NCBI RefSeq assembly: GCF_905220565.1
Contig: NC_059423.1
Span: forward strand, 899,001-963,000
Direction of reading: 5' to 3'
Length of the DNA: 64,000 bases
From: Melitaea cinxia
Taxonomy: Eukaryota; Arthropoda; Insecta; Lepidoptera; Nymphalidae
Made by a program: the position numbers and the translations under genes. This document shows positions 45,682-57,292 of this stretch, one piece after another (position 1 is the stretch's first letter; each line of letters starts with the position of its first letter). Below the pieces are notes generated by a model that ran no database searches, was not told where the DNA came from, and was given only the letters and a program-made list of their open reading frames with translations.

Positions 45682-46294
45682 TAATTGTATTTGCTCGTAA
45701 ACGAAAAAAAAACCGACTTCAATTACATCGACAAGTAATACAAATAATCGTACGATCGACGAAAAAATATTCAAGTAACTACGCGTTATCAAGGATTACT
45801 CAAAAAGTAGTTATCAGATCTCGATAAAATTTAAATGTGACCACATGATAAATACCAGCTTTCGATTAAATTAAAAATTATCAAAATTGATACACCCAGT
45901 AAAAAGTTATGCGGATTTCGAGAGTTTTCATCGATTTCTCTGGGATCCCATCATCAAATCCTAGTTTCCTTATCAGGCTACCAAACTACTAATATCTCCT
46001 TTCCAACAAAAAACGAATTATCAAAATCGGTACATCCAGTAAAAAGTTATGTGTTATAATACAACGTAGGTAGACGAAAAAAGCGTCAAGTAAAAACGCA
46101 TTATTAGATATAACTCGAAAAGTAGTTGTTAGATCTCAAATAAATTTAAATGGGACCAAATGACACGCACCACCTTTCAATTAAATTTTTTTTTGTCGAA
46201 ATCGGTCTACCCGGTCAAAAGTTCTGAAGTCACATACATTAAAAAAAATACAGCCGAATTGAGAACCTCCTCCTTTTTTTGATGTCGGTTAAAA
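45682..46294 (+). mobile_element. Repeat D element, full length (613 bp)
   Basis: ATTGTATTTGCTCGTAAACG, AACCGACTTCAATTACATCG, then three internal modules each ending in a TCAAAATYGRTNCACCC-type motif, and CTTTTTTTGATGTCGGTTAA. Sub-terminal AACCGACTTC-type inverted repeats and a GTTTGC..GCAAAC hairpin near one end suggest a Helentron-like element, but this is inference. Confidence 0.7.
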
Positions 46295-46422
46295 AATTAA
46301 AATAAAATTTACTTACAAATCATTGTATTTCATTTGGATCGTATTTTTTTACTCTAAATAAATCGATGAATGTACGAATGAAATTGTGTGTGATAAAATT
46401 TGACACAAATATGACTTAATAT

Positions 46423-46612
46423 TCATACATATAAAATTCTTGTGTCACAATGTTAGTTACCATACTCCACCGAAACGGTTGGAACAATTTGTATGAAATT
46501 TTGTGTGCATATCGGGTAGGTCTGAGAATCGGCCGACACCTATTTTTCATACCCCAAGTGTTAAGGGGGTTAATAACATATATGGCAAAACGACGTTTGC
46601 GAGGTCAGCTAA
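46423..46612 (+). mobile_element. Non-autonomous Helitron
   Basis: TCATACATATAAAATTCTTG start, GTTTGCGAGGTCAGCTAA end. Confidence 0.75.
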
Positions 46613-46769
46613 TTATACAATAAATACGGCTTACTCTCATTCATGTGCAGTTGTGAGTCTTATCGCGAAATTGTATCGATCTACGCACACCGGGCTTGGA
46701 AAATAATTTACAAGAATAGAATTAATTCATAGTACATAATTCGTATTATATGATATGAGTGTTTTATTA

Positions 46770-47290
46770 GTTTTGACCGACTTTAAAAAAGGAGGAGGTT
46801 ACTCAATTCAACCGTATGTATTTTTTTTAATGTATGTTCGGGGATAACTTCGTCGTTTATGAACCGATTTTGATAATTCTTTTTTAGTCGGAAAGGATAT
46901 ATCCCAAGGGTCCTTGATAAGGAAACCAGGATCTGATAATGGAATCCCAGAGATATCGATGGGAACCCTCGAAAATCGTATTAATAACTAGTGCGTTTTT
47001 TAATTAGTTTCGTCTACTTACGTTGTATTACTTGTCGATGTAATTGAAGTCAGTTTTTTTTCGTTTGCAAGCAAACACAATTATTTAATGTATGTTATGT
47101 TATATTCTTATTTTGTTAGAAAGGAGGTATCCCAAGGGTGGTACCATGATAAGGAAACCAGGATCTGATGATGGAATCTCAGAGAAATCGAGGGCAATTG
47201 CTTTTTTTTACGTCAGCTTACGTTATATTACTTGTCCATGTAATTGAAGTCGTTTTGTTTTCGTTTGCGACTAAACACAAATTTGTGTCA
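46770..47290 (-). repeat. Two repeat D copies, minus orientation
   Basis: GACCGACTTTAAAAAAGGAG to CGTTTGCAAGCAAACACAAT (46775-47083), then a second piece (~47108-47282) ending GTTTGCGACTAAACACA. Confidence 0.65.
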
Positions 47291-47516
47291 ATTTTTTTTT
47301 TTTTTTGTAATGTTTCTTGTGATTTGAATATTCGCATATATCTGTTTAAGGGAGAATAATTTTTCTACATTGGTCCTACTAAAGGGAATGCTATTAGGTC
47401 AAGGTTGTCAAGAAATATGATAAGGAATCGTTGGGCATACCTGCTGTAGTGAACTGAAAAGAAGCCTACCGTGGATAAACTTTTGCAAATGATATCACGT
47501 CTTAAAGTCAACGTCG

Positions 47517-47858
47517 CTTCAGCCTGTAATATCCCACTACTGGGCATAGGCCTCTTTCCCCATGTTGCGGAAGGATCAGAGCTTAATCCACCACGCTGCT
47601 CCAATGCGGGTTGGCGGATATATTCCCTACTATGAGTAACGATCGCTATCAGGTGTACATGATAACAACCAGGACCGACGGCTTAACGTGCTCTCCGAGG
47701 CACGGTGGGGAGACCCACAAGGACTGCACAAACACCCAGACCACGGCAAACACCTGTATGGCCAATACAAATGTTTGTCATGAGCGGGGATCGAACCCGC
47801 AACCGCCAGCGCAACGAGTACAATCCATGGCTGTAACCGTTGCGCCAACGCGGCGGCC
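47517..47858 (-). mobile_element. Metulj-like SINE, full length, 13-bp target duplication
   Basis: Exact duplication AAAGTCAACGTCG at 47504-47516 and 47859-47871. Complete tRNA head, core and CAGCCTGTAATATCCC tail; 342 bp. The least diverged copy in the window. Confidence 0.9.
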
Positions 47859-48039
47859 AAAGTCAACGTCGGATGAAAGATATTTGCTGCATTTGTTTAT
47901 TTCGAGTTCCCGATATTTTGGTGACATTGCAAGCACCATTATGATCATGTTACTTTACTTTCTGATGCTGTTGGAAGCAACCTTATCCCGAATTGTGTTT
48001 GTAATAATTCATTACTAATAAAAAATATAACTTTACGTA

Positions 48040-48160
48040 CTTTTAACTTGGGGATTAAGCTGGTGAATGCGTGACGAGAGCGTTACGAAAACTGTGATCG
48101 GACGAGGTGAACGGAAGTTGAGAAGGAGATATGAGTTAGTGAAGATAGAAAGAGGTCTGC
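48040..48160 (+). repeat. Repeat E copy
   Basis: GATTAAGCTGGTGAATGCGT, GACGAGAGCGTTACGAAAAC and GTTAGTGAAGATAGAAAGAG in order. Confidence 0.65.
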
Positions 48161-48190
48161 TTTTGTCTATGTTTTTATGAGGTTTATAAG

Positions 48191-48680
48191 ATACTAGCGA
48201 CTCGCCCCGGCTTCGCACGGTTGCAAAAATTATCAGTGTTCGTCTACAATATTATGCATTTATTATATATTAAAAATCTTTCTCTGAAATTACTCTATGT
48301 ACTAAAGAAAACCGCATGAAAATCCGTTGCGTAGTTTTAAAGATCTAAGAATACAGACAGCGGGAAGCGACTTTGTTTTATATTACACTAGCTGACCCGG
48401 CGAACTTCGTATCGCCTAACACAAACTTTATCGTATGGTATTAAAGTTCAAATTGACTTTTAAGTATTATCACAAATCTTTTGTATGGGAGTATAGAAAA
48501 GTGTTGTTTTTAGACTTTTTCAGGAAATTAAAATTTTTTTTTTTAGAATTTTTCTCTCCGTAAGAACCATCCTCGTACTTCAAGGAATATTTTAAAAAAA
48601 GAATTAGCGAAATCGGTCCAACCGTTCTCGAGTTTTGCACTTAGCAACACATTCAGCGACTCATTTTTATATTATAGAAT
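48191..48680 (-). mobile_element. Two Helitrons in tandem, minus orientation
   Basis: ACTAGCGACTCGCCCCGGCT and CGCACGGTTG mark the first 3' end; ACTAGCTGACCCGGCGAACT at 48388 marks the second, which ends near TATTATAGAATAA at ~48680. Confidence 0.65.
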
Positions 48681-48684
48681 AATT

Positions 48685-49125
48685 ATTTTCCATAGGGACT
48701 TTTTATCCTGACATTAGACACGGGATCGGTATTTACGCACGTAAAACCATAAACTGAAGCTAGTGTTAGTATAAATGCGTGTATGATCTAATTATAAAGT
48801 AAATACATATGAAGATGTTTATTTTTAAAGATGAAAAACTTGTGTATCTCTATCAGTTGTTATCATCGACAAATATTTGATAGTTAATATTAAATCGCAA
48901 ACAGGTACTTGTCTGAAAGATCTTATCTCGAAATAAAGGTTAAACAATTACTGTGTTGATAAATTTAAGTAAATATTGGGAAATTAATAATTAACACTCC
49001 ACAACAATGAACCCACTTTTTATAACACTGTTGCGGCAAGAAAGCCTACGGACCACCTGATAGTGGATACCGTAGCCCATAAACGCCTGCAACATCAAGA
49101 GAACCTCCTCTTTTTTAGGGTTCCG
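48685..49125. other. No gene; small repeat C trace
   Basis: AT-rich; CCTACGGACCACCTGATAG near 49047 is a repeat C scrap. Confidence 0.35.
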
Positions 49126-49138
49126 TACCAAAAATATA

Positions 49139-49464
49139 TGTGTGGCTACGGTACTAAAGAATATAGCCACCCTCTCTTTTCCCGTGGGTGTCGTAAGAGG
49201 CGACTAAGGGATAACACAGTTCCGCTACCACCTTGGAACTTAATAAGCCGACCGGTGGCGGGATAACCATCCAACTGCTGGCTTTGAAATACATAGGCCG
49301 AAGACGAGCAGCAGCGTCTTCAGTGCGACAAAGCCAGTACTGCGGTCACCAACCCGCCTGCCCAGCGTGATGACTATGGGCAAAACACATGAGTTCACGT
49401 TATTTTTGTCGTAAACTTATGGAGGCCTATGTCCAGCAGTGGACTGTATAGGCTGTAATTATGA
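49139..49464 (+). mobile_element. Zenon-tailed SINE, full length, 13-bp target duplication
   Basis: Exact duplication TACCAAAAATATA at 49126-49138 and 49465-49477. Head TGTGTGGCTACGGTACTAAA, end TGGACTGTATAGGCTGTAAT. Confidence 0.9.
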
Positions 49465-49799
49465 TACCAAAAATATAAAACCCAAAAGGGTATTACAAAG
49501 ACTCCGATATTCGTCTGTCACCAGGCTGTATCTCATGAACCGTGATAGTTAGAGAGTTGAAATTCTGAGATTACAGATTACAGATTACATTACAGATGAT
49601 GTATTTCTGTTGTTGCGATAACAACAAATACTAAAAAACAGAATAAAATAAATATTTAAGGGGGATCACATACAACAAATGATGTTTTTGCCTGTTTTTG
49701 AACGATATTGACAACGGCGACAGGTAGATGCTTGAAATATTCACAAAATATGTAGTTAATAATGTTAACTTAGTTACATATTTACTTTAAAAATTCTCG

Positions 49800-49935
49800 C
49801 TATCTCTCAGCTCATTTCTTCTCAGCGTATTGCTGACCCTATCCCCGACTTTCCCCCAGAAGCTCTGACTACCTTACCCACTACAGGAATACGACACAGT
49901 TCAAGAGCCATATTTGACTATGATCTTCTGTAGCG
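49800..49935 (-). repeat. Repeat C fragment
   Basis: GTATTGCTGACCCTATCCCC to ATGATCTTCTGTAGCG. Confidence 0.5.
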
Positions 49936-50267
49936 TTGCTGAATTTTGTCATTTTGTTTTTTCTTATTTCAAATGTTTAAAAGCTTAAAGTCTTTATTTC
50001 ACCAAATACATCGTTGTTTGTAATTAGATTGTAGCACCATTAGTCACAAAACAAGTGTAACACACTTTGAATTGGATAATTGTTTTAATGTCTGATCTAA
50101 TAACAAACTATTTAAATAATATAAATATAATTGTAGGTACGTCAGTTAATTTACTACAACGGAAAACCCGAGACCTATTTAGTTTACTAATACATAATAA
50201 TAAACTGAGATATGTAATAACTGATAGATATAACAAACTTGAGATGTGTCTGTCGTTGTATAAATTG

Positions 50268-50766
50268 ATCCCACCAAAAACATTTTCATGTAAAATGTTG
50301 CCAAGACGAGATCATATGGCTCGCACTGTCAAAAAGTGATCAGATCTCATGTAGAGCCAAGCTTCTAACTCTACACGCCCTAACTCTACAAGCCCTAACT
50401 TCACAAACTCTACACCTTAGTCAAAATATGTGGCTTGGCCGTTTCGCTACCGTCACGTGGATATAGGTGAAAAATTTATTCACTGTTTATTATTCTTATT
50501 TTTATTTTTTCTTTAATAGAACTATTGTATAACAGAAAAGTAATAAACAGTGCATAAATTTTTCACCTTAAGCCCACGTGACGGTAGCGAAACGGCCAAG
50601 CCACATATTTTGACTAAGGTGTAGAGTTTGTGAAGTTAGGGCTTGTAGAGTTAGGGCGTGTAGAGTTAGAAGCTTGGCTCTACATGAGATCTGATCACTT
50701 TTTGACAGTGCGAGCCATATGATCTCGTCTTGGCAACATTTTACATGAAAATGTTTTTGGTGGGAT
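50268..50766. repeat. Foldback element: perfect 193-bp inverted repeat
   Basis: The left arm 50268-50460 is the exact reverse complement of 50574-50766 over 193 bases. Pairing continues imperfectly inwards to about 50497 and 50536, leaving a loop of ~40 AT-rich bases. The arms include short internal direct repeats (CTAACTCTACA and variants) and a CACGTG. Outer flanks do not match, apart from an AT at each edge. The frame at 50067-50339 only overlaps the left arm and is not protein-like. Confidence 0.95.
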
Positions 50767-50814
50767 TTCACTTCTTTTTGCAAGTTGCTTATGACAATAT
50801 TATAGTTGCATTTC

Positions 50815-51425
50815 ACCTCCTACACATTTTATACCATAAATATCATCCAATCTTCACCATATTCGGTTTAAGCACGCTGTTTTTGATTTTATGTTGAACT
50901 GATATGCAAACGGTGACCTCCACCAAAACTTAAATACCAAAATTACAAAATGTAAATTTTCGACATAAACTAATAACCCATTTTTTTAATGTATTTTTTT
51001 ATTATTATTTATAACAAGCAGTAACAAGGAGTTTCTATATCAATTTTCAGACCTCTAGCATCAAAATTTGCGGAAGTCTCATACAAACTTCCACCCCCTA
51101 GTTTAAGGGGTTGGGTGGTAAAAGTTCCAAGTTTTATAATTTTTTTGTTGTTTGTGTACTAATACTAGCTTACATACCAAATTTCAGCTTTCTGGGACTT
51201 CAGGAAGTACTCTAAGAATTTTGATGATCATCAGTGAGTGACGAAATCGGGGTTTTTTAGACATCAATAAAATCTAAAGTATAAGAGCTATGCAATTGAA
51301 ACTTTATATGTTTAATAAGTTTACTATTGACATCATATCCTGAGAATTTTGTTTATCTGGTGTAATCCAAACCCAAGTTATGATGGTTCAAAAAAACGAC
51401 GAAGCACTTCGAGAAAAGATAGGTA
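50815..51425. repeat. Unclassified repeat-like AT-rich segment
   Basis: TTTCAGACCTCTAGCATCAA, CTTCCACCCCCTAGTTTAAG and TCTGGGACTTCAGGAAGTAC have the feel of a known insect interspersed repeat, but no terminus is visible. A T18 run follows at ~51437. Confidence 0.4.
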
Positions 51426-51510
51426 GTGCTTTTCCTTTTTTTTTTTTTTTTTTGGCTCGTCTTGGCGGGGGCACTACCGTGCCCCCAGATACCGCTTGAA
51501 CATTAAAGAA

Positions 51511-51832
51511 TCACATTATTTGTGGCTGTTGCACTGGCGGTTGCGGGTACGATACCCGCACGTTACAACATTTGTACTGGCCATACAGATGTTTGCCGTG
51601 GTCTGGGTGTTGAGAGCACGTTAAGCTGTCGGTCCCGATTGTTGTCATGTACACCTGATAGCGATCGTTACTCATAGTAGGAAATATATCCGCCAATCCG
51701 CATTGGAGCAGCGTGGTAAATTAAGCTCTGATCCTTGTCCTACATGATTGGAGCGTGGTAGATTAAGCTCGGATCCTTCTCCTACATAAGGAAAGAGGCC
51801 TATGTCCAGCAGTGGAATATAACAGGCTGAAG
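51511..51832 (+). mobile_element. Metulj-like SINE with a duplicated tail segment
   Basis: Box B GCGGGTACGATACCCGCAC, GAGCACGTTAAGCTG core; the ~40-base GGAGCAGCGTGGTAAATTAA to TCCTACAT part occurs twice in a row (from ~51702 and ~51749). Confidence 0.75.
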
Positions 51833-51939
51833 CTTAAAAGTTTTATCACACAGAAACAGCAGTCATAAAGTTTACAATTGGTGATACTAAGAGTGTTTTT
51901 TACATAAATATAGTGGCCAGAGCCTTTTTTTTCGACTAT

Positions 51940-52440
51940 CGGCCGGCGACCCTACTATTACGAGGGGGGGAGGAGGTGGGCAAACCGTCTCCTTCTTGCC
52001 CCCGTACGTCTGCGCCGGAGTGGGTCAGTGGAGACGGTATTCTCCCTAGCCCGCTCCACGACCTCCTTCTGCGTCATTACCTCTTCGCAGAAGGAGACCG
52101 CCGCCTGCCACGATCTCTCACTGTCGAGCATGGCTTTTACGACGTTCGGCAGTGAGAGATTCCGTCCGAGGACCGGCGAAAGCGCGCGCTGCTGCGAGTC
52201 CCACGCGGCGCACATCTCAAGCGTGTGGAGCGCCGTATCTTCTGGGAGTGGCAAAAAGCCTAGGGTAGGGTGACTGTAGCGAAGGTGGCGAATGCTAGCG
52301 CGACCCCATCTCACCCCACCCAGGCGGACGACTGCTCACACGTGGTGGTTTTTAGTCAGTAGGAGTCTGACATAACCTCTGGCGCCCTCGCGCTGGAGGG
52401 TATCCATGATGGATTTTCCCCACTTTAAAAAAAACGACGC
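51940..52440 (-). pseudogene. C-terminal remnant of an R1/TRAS-type LINE reverse transcriptase protein
   Basis: The minus strand encodes, ending at 51958, EDTALHTLEMCAAWDSQQRA, then a block with LSLPNVVKAMLDSERSW and FCEEVMTQKEVVERARE, and an arginine-rich tail RRRRTGARRRR ending LLPPS. This order (EDTxxHTL..C..W, xxMLxSExxW, FCExVMxxKE, RRRR) is that of the extreme C-terminus of lepidopteran R1-clade LINEs. Upstream, an MDTLQREGARGYVRLLLT stretch is cut by a stop codon near 52335, and the polymerase domain is absent. GC content is far above the surroundings, as in intact R1-clade elements. The A-rich end after the stop codon (an A8 run at ~51929) marks the 3' side. Confidence 0.75.
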
Positions 52441-52814
52441 CTAGGACCAAAATCAAAATCAAAAACAGCTTTATTCAAATAGGCTCCAAGCATTGCAAAC
52501 ACTTTGCCAACCCTACCCTCTGTAGCATATATTTTTAATAGCGCCTGGTTTCGTTCCTGCTGATGTATAATAGCACAGTTATGCATTAGCGTTGCTATTT
52601 ACTTTTTCTAGGCGACTGATTTAATTTTGGAATACCCTCGTATTGTATTACGTCGCGGTTCACCTTAGGGGGTAGTAGTGTCGCGACGCGCTGGTTACTT
52701 TCCCAGTTGGAGCGCTCCAGATATTTTCGCAGAATTATTACTACAATTATTTATCTAGTTTATTAGAAAGTTGGTTAACTAACCTTAAATATACCTCTAC
52801 GCAGTGATATGTTA
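52441..52814. other. No gene; short repeat pieces
   Basis: ACAGCTTTATTCAAATAGGC at 52467 is shared with 20590 and 56380; a repeat C scrap follows near 52490. Confidence 0.35.
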
Positions 52815-53110
52815 TCAAAGACTATGAGAAATGATAACATTTAGCAGAGATACTGAATCATTCGAGACGAAGTGCCGATCAGCTTTACTTAATCGACATA
52901 TCGTTGCAGATAAACTGAACCATGCCCACTGGAAAACGCTTGAACTAAATAACGTTTTTTTAATCAAAGATGACAAATACACACATGCGCTCACACACAC
53001 ACAAATCAAGCAAGTTTGGTCCAAAATCAATTCTTGGAATGTATGTATGTATGTCAGTATACAATTGTACGGCAACCGGGGAGCATACCGCGTCACACGC
53101 GCCTAGCATC
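52815..53110. other. Open on both strands, unrecognised
   Basis: Frames of 91 codons (+, 52831-53106) and 93 codons (-, 52815-53096) overlap. The + frame begins MITFSRDTESFETKCRSALL. It has no known motif, and a CACACA run lies inside. No splice context supports an exon; recorded as uncertain. Confidence 0.2.
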
Positions 53111-53264
53111 ACAGGGAGAAGTGATGGCTGAAGAACATAGCACAGGACTTTGGTTCTGTGTCATCTGAAGCTGGACCACTTCTTTTTACCCGTTTACATT
53201 ACTGTTAAAGTTATATTTTGTAAATCTTAATACGTTTAATATATTTTAATAACTTTGTTCTTCT

Positions 53265-53430
53265 ATATACATAAAAATGAATGTTTGTCTGTATGTTCCT
53301 TATAGAATCGTAAACTATCCATTTGATTATATCATGATCTTCAAGCAAAGTATTGTGCATGAGCCCACAAAGGTTTCTGAGTTGGTGCGACCAAAAAAAA
53401 AGCGTAGCAACGCGCAGGGTACAGCTAAAT
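53265..53430 (+). mobile_element. Non-autonomous Helitron
   Basis: TATATACATAAAAATGAATG start and GCGTAGCAACGCGCAGGGTA then CAGCTAA end, with a GCGT/ACGC hairpin. Confidence 0.65.
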
Positions 53431-53879
53431 GTGTCCTAAACGGGTTACTTTAACCTGTATGTGTACATGATAATAAATTTATTTTATTATTATTATTATT
53501 ATTATCACTATTAATATCGTCTCGATACATCTATGGAATACAAATGCAAGGTCACACGCAATAAACCTTTCATAATTATTAATTTTGTTGTGACTGACTC
53601 GCTAACAAATTGATAACATATAGGTACATCTTCTAAAACGTTTCTCACTGCAGATTAACAGTTTATCTTGACTCAGAATTTCTTTTGAAATATGATGGAC
53701 CAACGTTGACGTTTAATCAAATATGGAAGTTACAGTTGGATGGAAACTCAGGTCAGATTTGTACCGGCACGGTCGCCTATTGTCTCCATTCACGTCAGTA
53801 CCCATCTATATCTATACAAGTAAATAAAATTGGAGTGTCTGTTTGTAATATTAAAATAACCGCTATTTACTAAATGCAT

Positions 53880-54113
53880 ATAGATGTATACACGGTACAT
53901 ATATCAAAATAACATTTTCGGACTGTCTGTTTATCTGTTTGTTCCGACTTATCTTAAATGGTTGGACCGATTTTAACGGGAATTTCAATGGCATAATGGA
54001 GTAACTAAGGATATTTTTATTTTAGGAATTTATTTATTTTATAACTCTGCGAACAGAACAATAACTTTTTTTTTAAATTCCACGTGGACGAAGTCGCAGG
54101 TAAATCTAGACTT
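53880..54113 (+). mobile_element. Non-autonomous Helitron
   Basis: TTTGTTCCGACTTATCTTAA, GGACCGATTTTAACGGGAAT; end CCACGTGGACGAAGTCGCAG then a decayed CTAG. Same family as 9430-9724. A (TTA)n run lies upstream at 53483-53505. Confidence 0.6.
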
Positions 54114-54385
54114 TAATATAATCAATCAAATTAATACTCTCTAAAAGTCGATTAATTAGTTCTTTTATTAAAGTCAGCTGCAAGAACCATAACAAAAACT
54201 GTACCTAATTGTATTTTAGTTTTAGCGAATTGACAATCAGCAGCTATAATTGCAAAGTCCTAGACCGTTGCGATTCATGTAATTGCCATTTGGAAATCAG
54301 AAAATAGTTCTATGAAATGTAATAGGATGTAAGAATGTTTTGAATTAGTACGAGATCAATTCGTCGTGTATTTGTATATAATTAT

Positions 54386-54560
54386 ACTAGCGACGTCTGT
54401 CTGTCCATATTTTTTTACACGATAATTAATCACCAACATATCATATACTAAAACCTTCTCCGAAACACGCTGCATCTTATGGTATAAGTATTATTCCGAT
54501 CGGTTCAGTAGTTTTCGCAGTATAATCGAACAAAAAAATGGCTCTCCATTTATTAGTATA
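54386..54560 (-). mobile_element. Helitron remnant
   Basis: ACTAGCGACGTCTGTCTG at the left and CCATTTATTAGTATAGA at the right. Confidence 0.5.
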
Positions 54561-54574
54561 GATTTTTTTTTTTA

Positions 54575-54840
54575 TACGGACGGCAAACAAGTGTACGGCT
54601 CATCTGATGGTGAGCGATGACGTGCGAAACGCCTGCAACACCAGAAGCATCGCTACCGCTTTGCCGATCCTACCTTCAATCCTCCCAGGAGCTCTGGTAA
54701 CCTAACTCATACAGGAACACAGCACTGCTTGAAAGCAGTATTATTTAGCTGTGATCCTCTGTAAGGTCGAGGTACTTACCCAGTCGGTCTGGTCTAGATT
54801 CTGAGCAGGATATTTCCTGCCCTGCCTTACCTCAGTGAGA
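54575..54840 (-). repeat. Repeat C copy, full length
   Basis: TACGGACGGCAAACAAGTGT to CCTGCCTTACCTCAGTGAG. Confidence 0.7.
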
Positions 54841-54949
54841 ATTAAATAAAAGATAATATATATACTAAAAGTTGTACGGGGAATGATGAGTTAATAATAT
54901 TTTTCACGAAGAAATAATAAATAATTATATACTATATAAACTAGTTAGT

Positions 54950-55110
54950 ACTTATCAACCCCCTTTATAACTTAGGGGTATGAAAAATAGATGCCCGATT
55001 CTCAGAGCTACCCGATATGGACAAAAAATTTCATAAAAATTGGTTCAACCGTTTCTAAAAAAGTATGGTATTAATATTGTGACACGAGAAATTTATATAA
55101 ATGATATCTT
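54950..55110 (-). mobile_element. Helitron, 3'-truncated
   Basis: TATAACTTAGGGGTATGAAA, TCTCAGAGCTACCCGATATG and TTGTGACACGAGAAATTTAT match the 37071-37557 family; the CTAG end is missing. Confidence 0.65.
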
Positions 55111-55114
55111 AGAT

Positions 55115-56610
55115 AGCCTTCCTTAGTTCAATCAATAATGTTAATGAGCAAATAAAATAAGGTTTTAAACTAGTATTACACTAATATATAAATTATAAAA
55201 ACTATAATATATAATTATAAAACATGATATTCATAGATAGTGTCGAAATATCGAGCTCTACAAAAATAAAATAAAAAAAAAACATGGTTAATATCCAAAA
55301 TATCCCGTTTTAAATAATTTTAGCAAGACATAACTTTTCCCGATTTTAATTTTTTTTTTTGCGCAATATAGAAAAAATTAACAACAATAAGATAATATTA
55401 TTAAAAAAAATTAACATTCATTAACCCTATTCGTTCTCACCCCTTTCACCCGTAGCATCGCCCCTAATTTACTTGAACTTAATCCATCCCTGTTTACGCA
55501 AGCTAAATTAATCTCAGGTAACCCTCAAACAGTCGCCAGCCTTCACAGAAGCAACGGTCGATCGTCGGCCATTAAATCGCTTAGTTCCACATTACATGGT
55601 GAACGGTATTAAAACAAACAATATTAAAGTGTAGTCCCTTGAAATAAAAGTTATTTTTGTACACCCGAAAAAACAATTTAAGGTCACTTGGACAGTCTGT
55701 GACTTTTTGGTCTTTGTAAAGTTTTAATCGAAATGGAGGTTATATAGGTTAAAATTTCACGCGATTTTATCTATTTATTATTATTATTTATAACCTGTAA
55801 GCTCTACTGACTTCATTTGCAATGCGTTACGTGCTTTGGCTTTCTTCGAAAGGCCTTATTGAATTTTGGAATTAGAAGTAGCCTAGTGTCCTAGCCTTTA
55901 GACTCAAATAAGACCAAGTTTCATTAATATCTATTTGGTAGTTTAGGCGTGATAGGTCAAGATACAGAGAGACAAAAATAAAAAAATAGTGTTGTCTTCA
56001 CTTTCTAGAACCTTACAAGAGAGTTATCAAAATTTCACAAATAAAAAAAGTAATTTTGACGATTTCATGAAGGCACGTGGCTATTTTAGGTGCTGCTAAA
56101 CAAACAAACGAACATTTGATCTTTCCTATGTATATATTTAATCAGACGGTACTAATAGTTATTCACGCTACGTCAGGCATGGGGGCGAAAGAGTATGGGG
56201 TCACAGAGTTCATGACCCAAAATCGTAAGCGGCCGATGTAAAAATATCAGTAGAAAGTTTTGAGGACATTTAATAAATTAATTTTCTGAATGAAACATTG
56301 TAGAGCTGAGACATGTTACAATAACAGACATTTTTGTATTTCTCCAAATGTTTGTCAAAAATCAATAACAAATTAACTTTATTCAAATAGGCTTCAAAAT
56401 CACCTTCGAATCGTTATCTGTGTGAAATGGGTTTCTGGATTGTGTGTATATCCACATTAGTTCTCTCTCGTACCTTGGCGATGCCATGTGTTGGTAAGTC
56501 TTCAGATTAAGACCAGTTGAAAAAAAAAATTAACCTAACCTATCTAAGCTCAAAATTTGACCGTTTATCAGCATAATTTCGTTTTAAAACTAATTTGACG
56601 GTTCTTAATC
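55115..56610. other. No gene recognised
   Basis: 55440-55700 is moderately GC-rich (CGTAGCATCGCCCCTAATTT, GCAACGGTCGATCGTCGGCC) and could be a transposon fragment. The rest is AT-rich. ACTTTATTCAAATAGGCTTC at 56378 is a short shared module. Confidence 0.35.
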
Positions 56611-56612
56611 TA

Positions 56613-56885
56613 ACTGAGGTAGGTCACAGCAGGAATTTCCTGCTCAAAATATGGAGCAGCCCGACTGGGGTAGTACCTCGACTTTACAGAAGATCACAGC
56701 TAAATAATACTGTTTTCAAGCAGTATTGTGTTCCTGTTGGTAAGTAAGGTGACCAGAGCTCCTGGGGGGATTGGGGATTGGGTCGGCAACGCGCTTGCGA
56801 TGCTTCTGGTGTTGCAGGCGTCTAAAAGCTACGGTAATCGCTTACCATCAGATCAGCCGTACGCTTGTTTGCCGACCTAGTGACA
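56613..56885 (+). repeat. Repeat C copy, full length
   Basis: ACTGAGGTAGGTCACAGCAG to TTTGCCGACCTAGTGACATA plus A8. This copy shows the A-rich 3' end best, pointing to retroposition. Confidence 0.75.
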
Positions 56886-56889
56886 TAAA

Positions 56890-57290
56890 AAAAAGACTAG
56901 CCCACATGTTTTGATCATAGAAGACAATCTTAGGAACTTATTACAACAATAGCCATGTTTAGAATGAACTTCTTCTTAAGAAGCAGCCTTAATAAGCAGC
57001 ATCCGGAATTCACGTTTGGTTATGCACAAAAGATTATACAAGAGCACCCAATCTTCTCTCATTAGGTTCAAAGAATATTTATTTTCTCCTTGAAAACACA
57101 CAGTCATGAGAAACTATCAACATAATATGTGGGTATAAATACAAAAATTGTCCAGCAGTTCACAGATACATTACGATTGATTTTATGTATAACACTTTAC
57201 TTACAACAGAATTCCCATCACCAAACATTTTACATACTAAATTAGACCATTCCTCAATTGATATCAATTATCCATCTTGCATTTAAAAAT
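56890..57290. other. No gene; single-copy AT-rich sequence
   Basis: No repeat in the window matches it and no coding exon is evident. Confidence 0.4.
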
Positions 57291-57292
57291 AA

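Noticed and set aside
50067..50339. 90-codon + frame at the left edge of the foldback
   Set aside because: It runs into the inverted repeat arm, has no motif, and the arm part reappears on the other strand.
51958..52314. Intact LINE gene
   Set aside because: Only the extreme C-terminus is present, with an in-frame stop upstream and no reverse transcriptase or endonuclease motifs.
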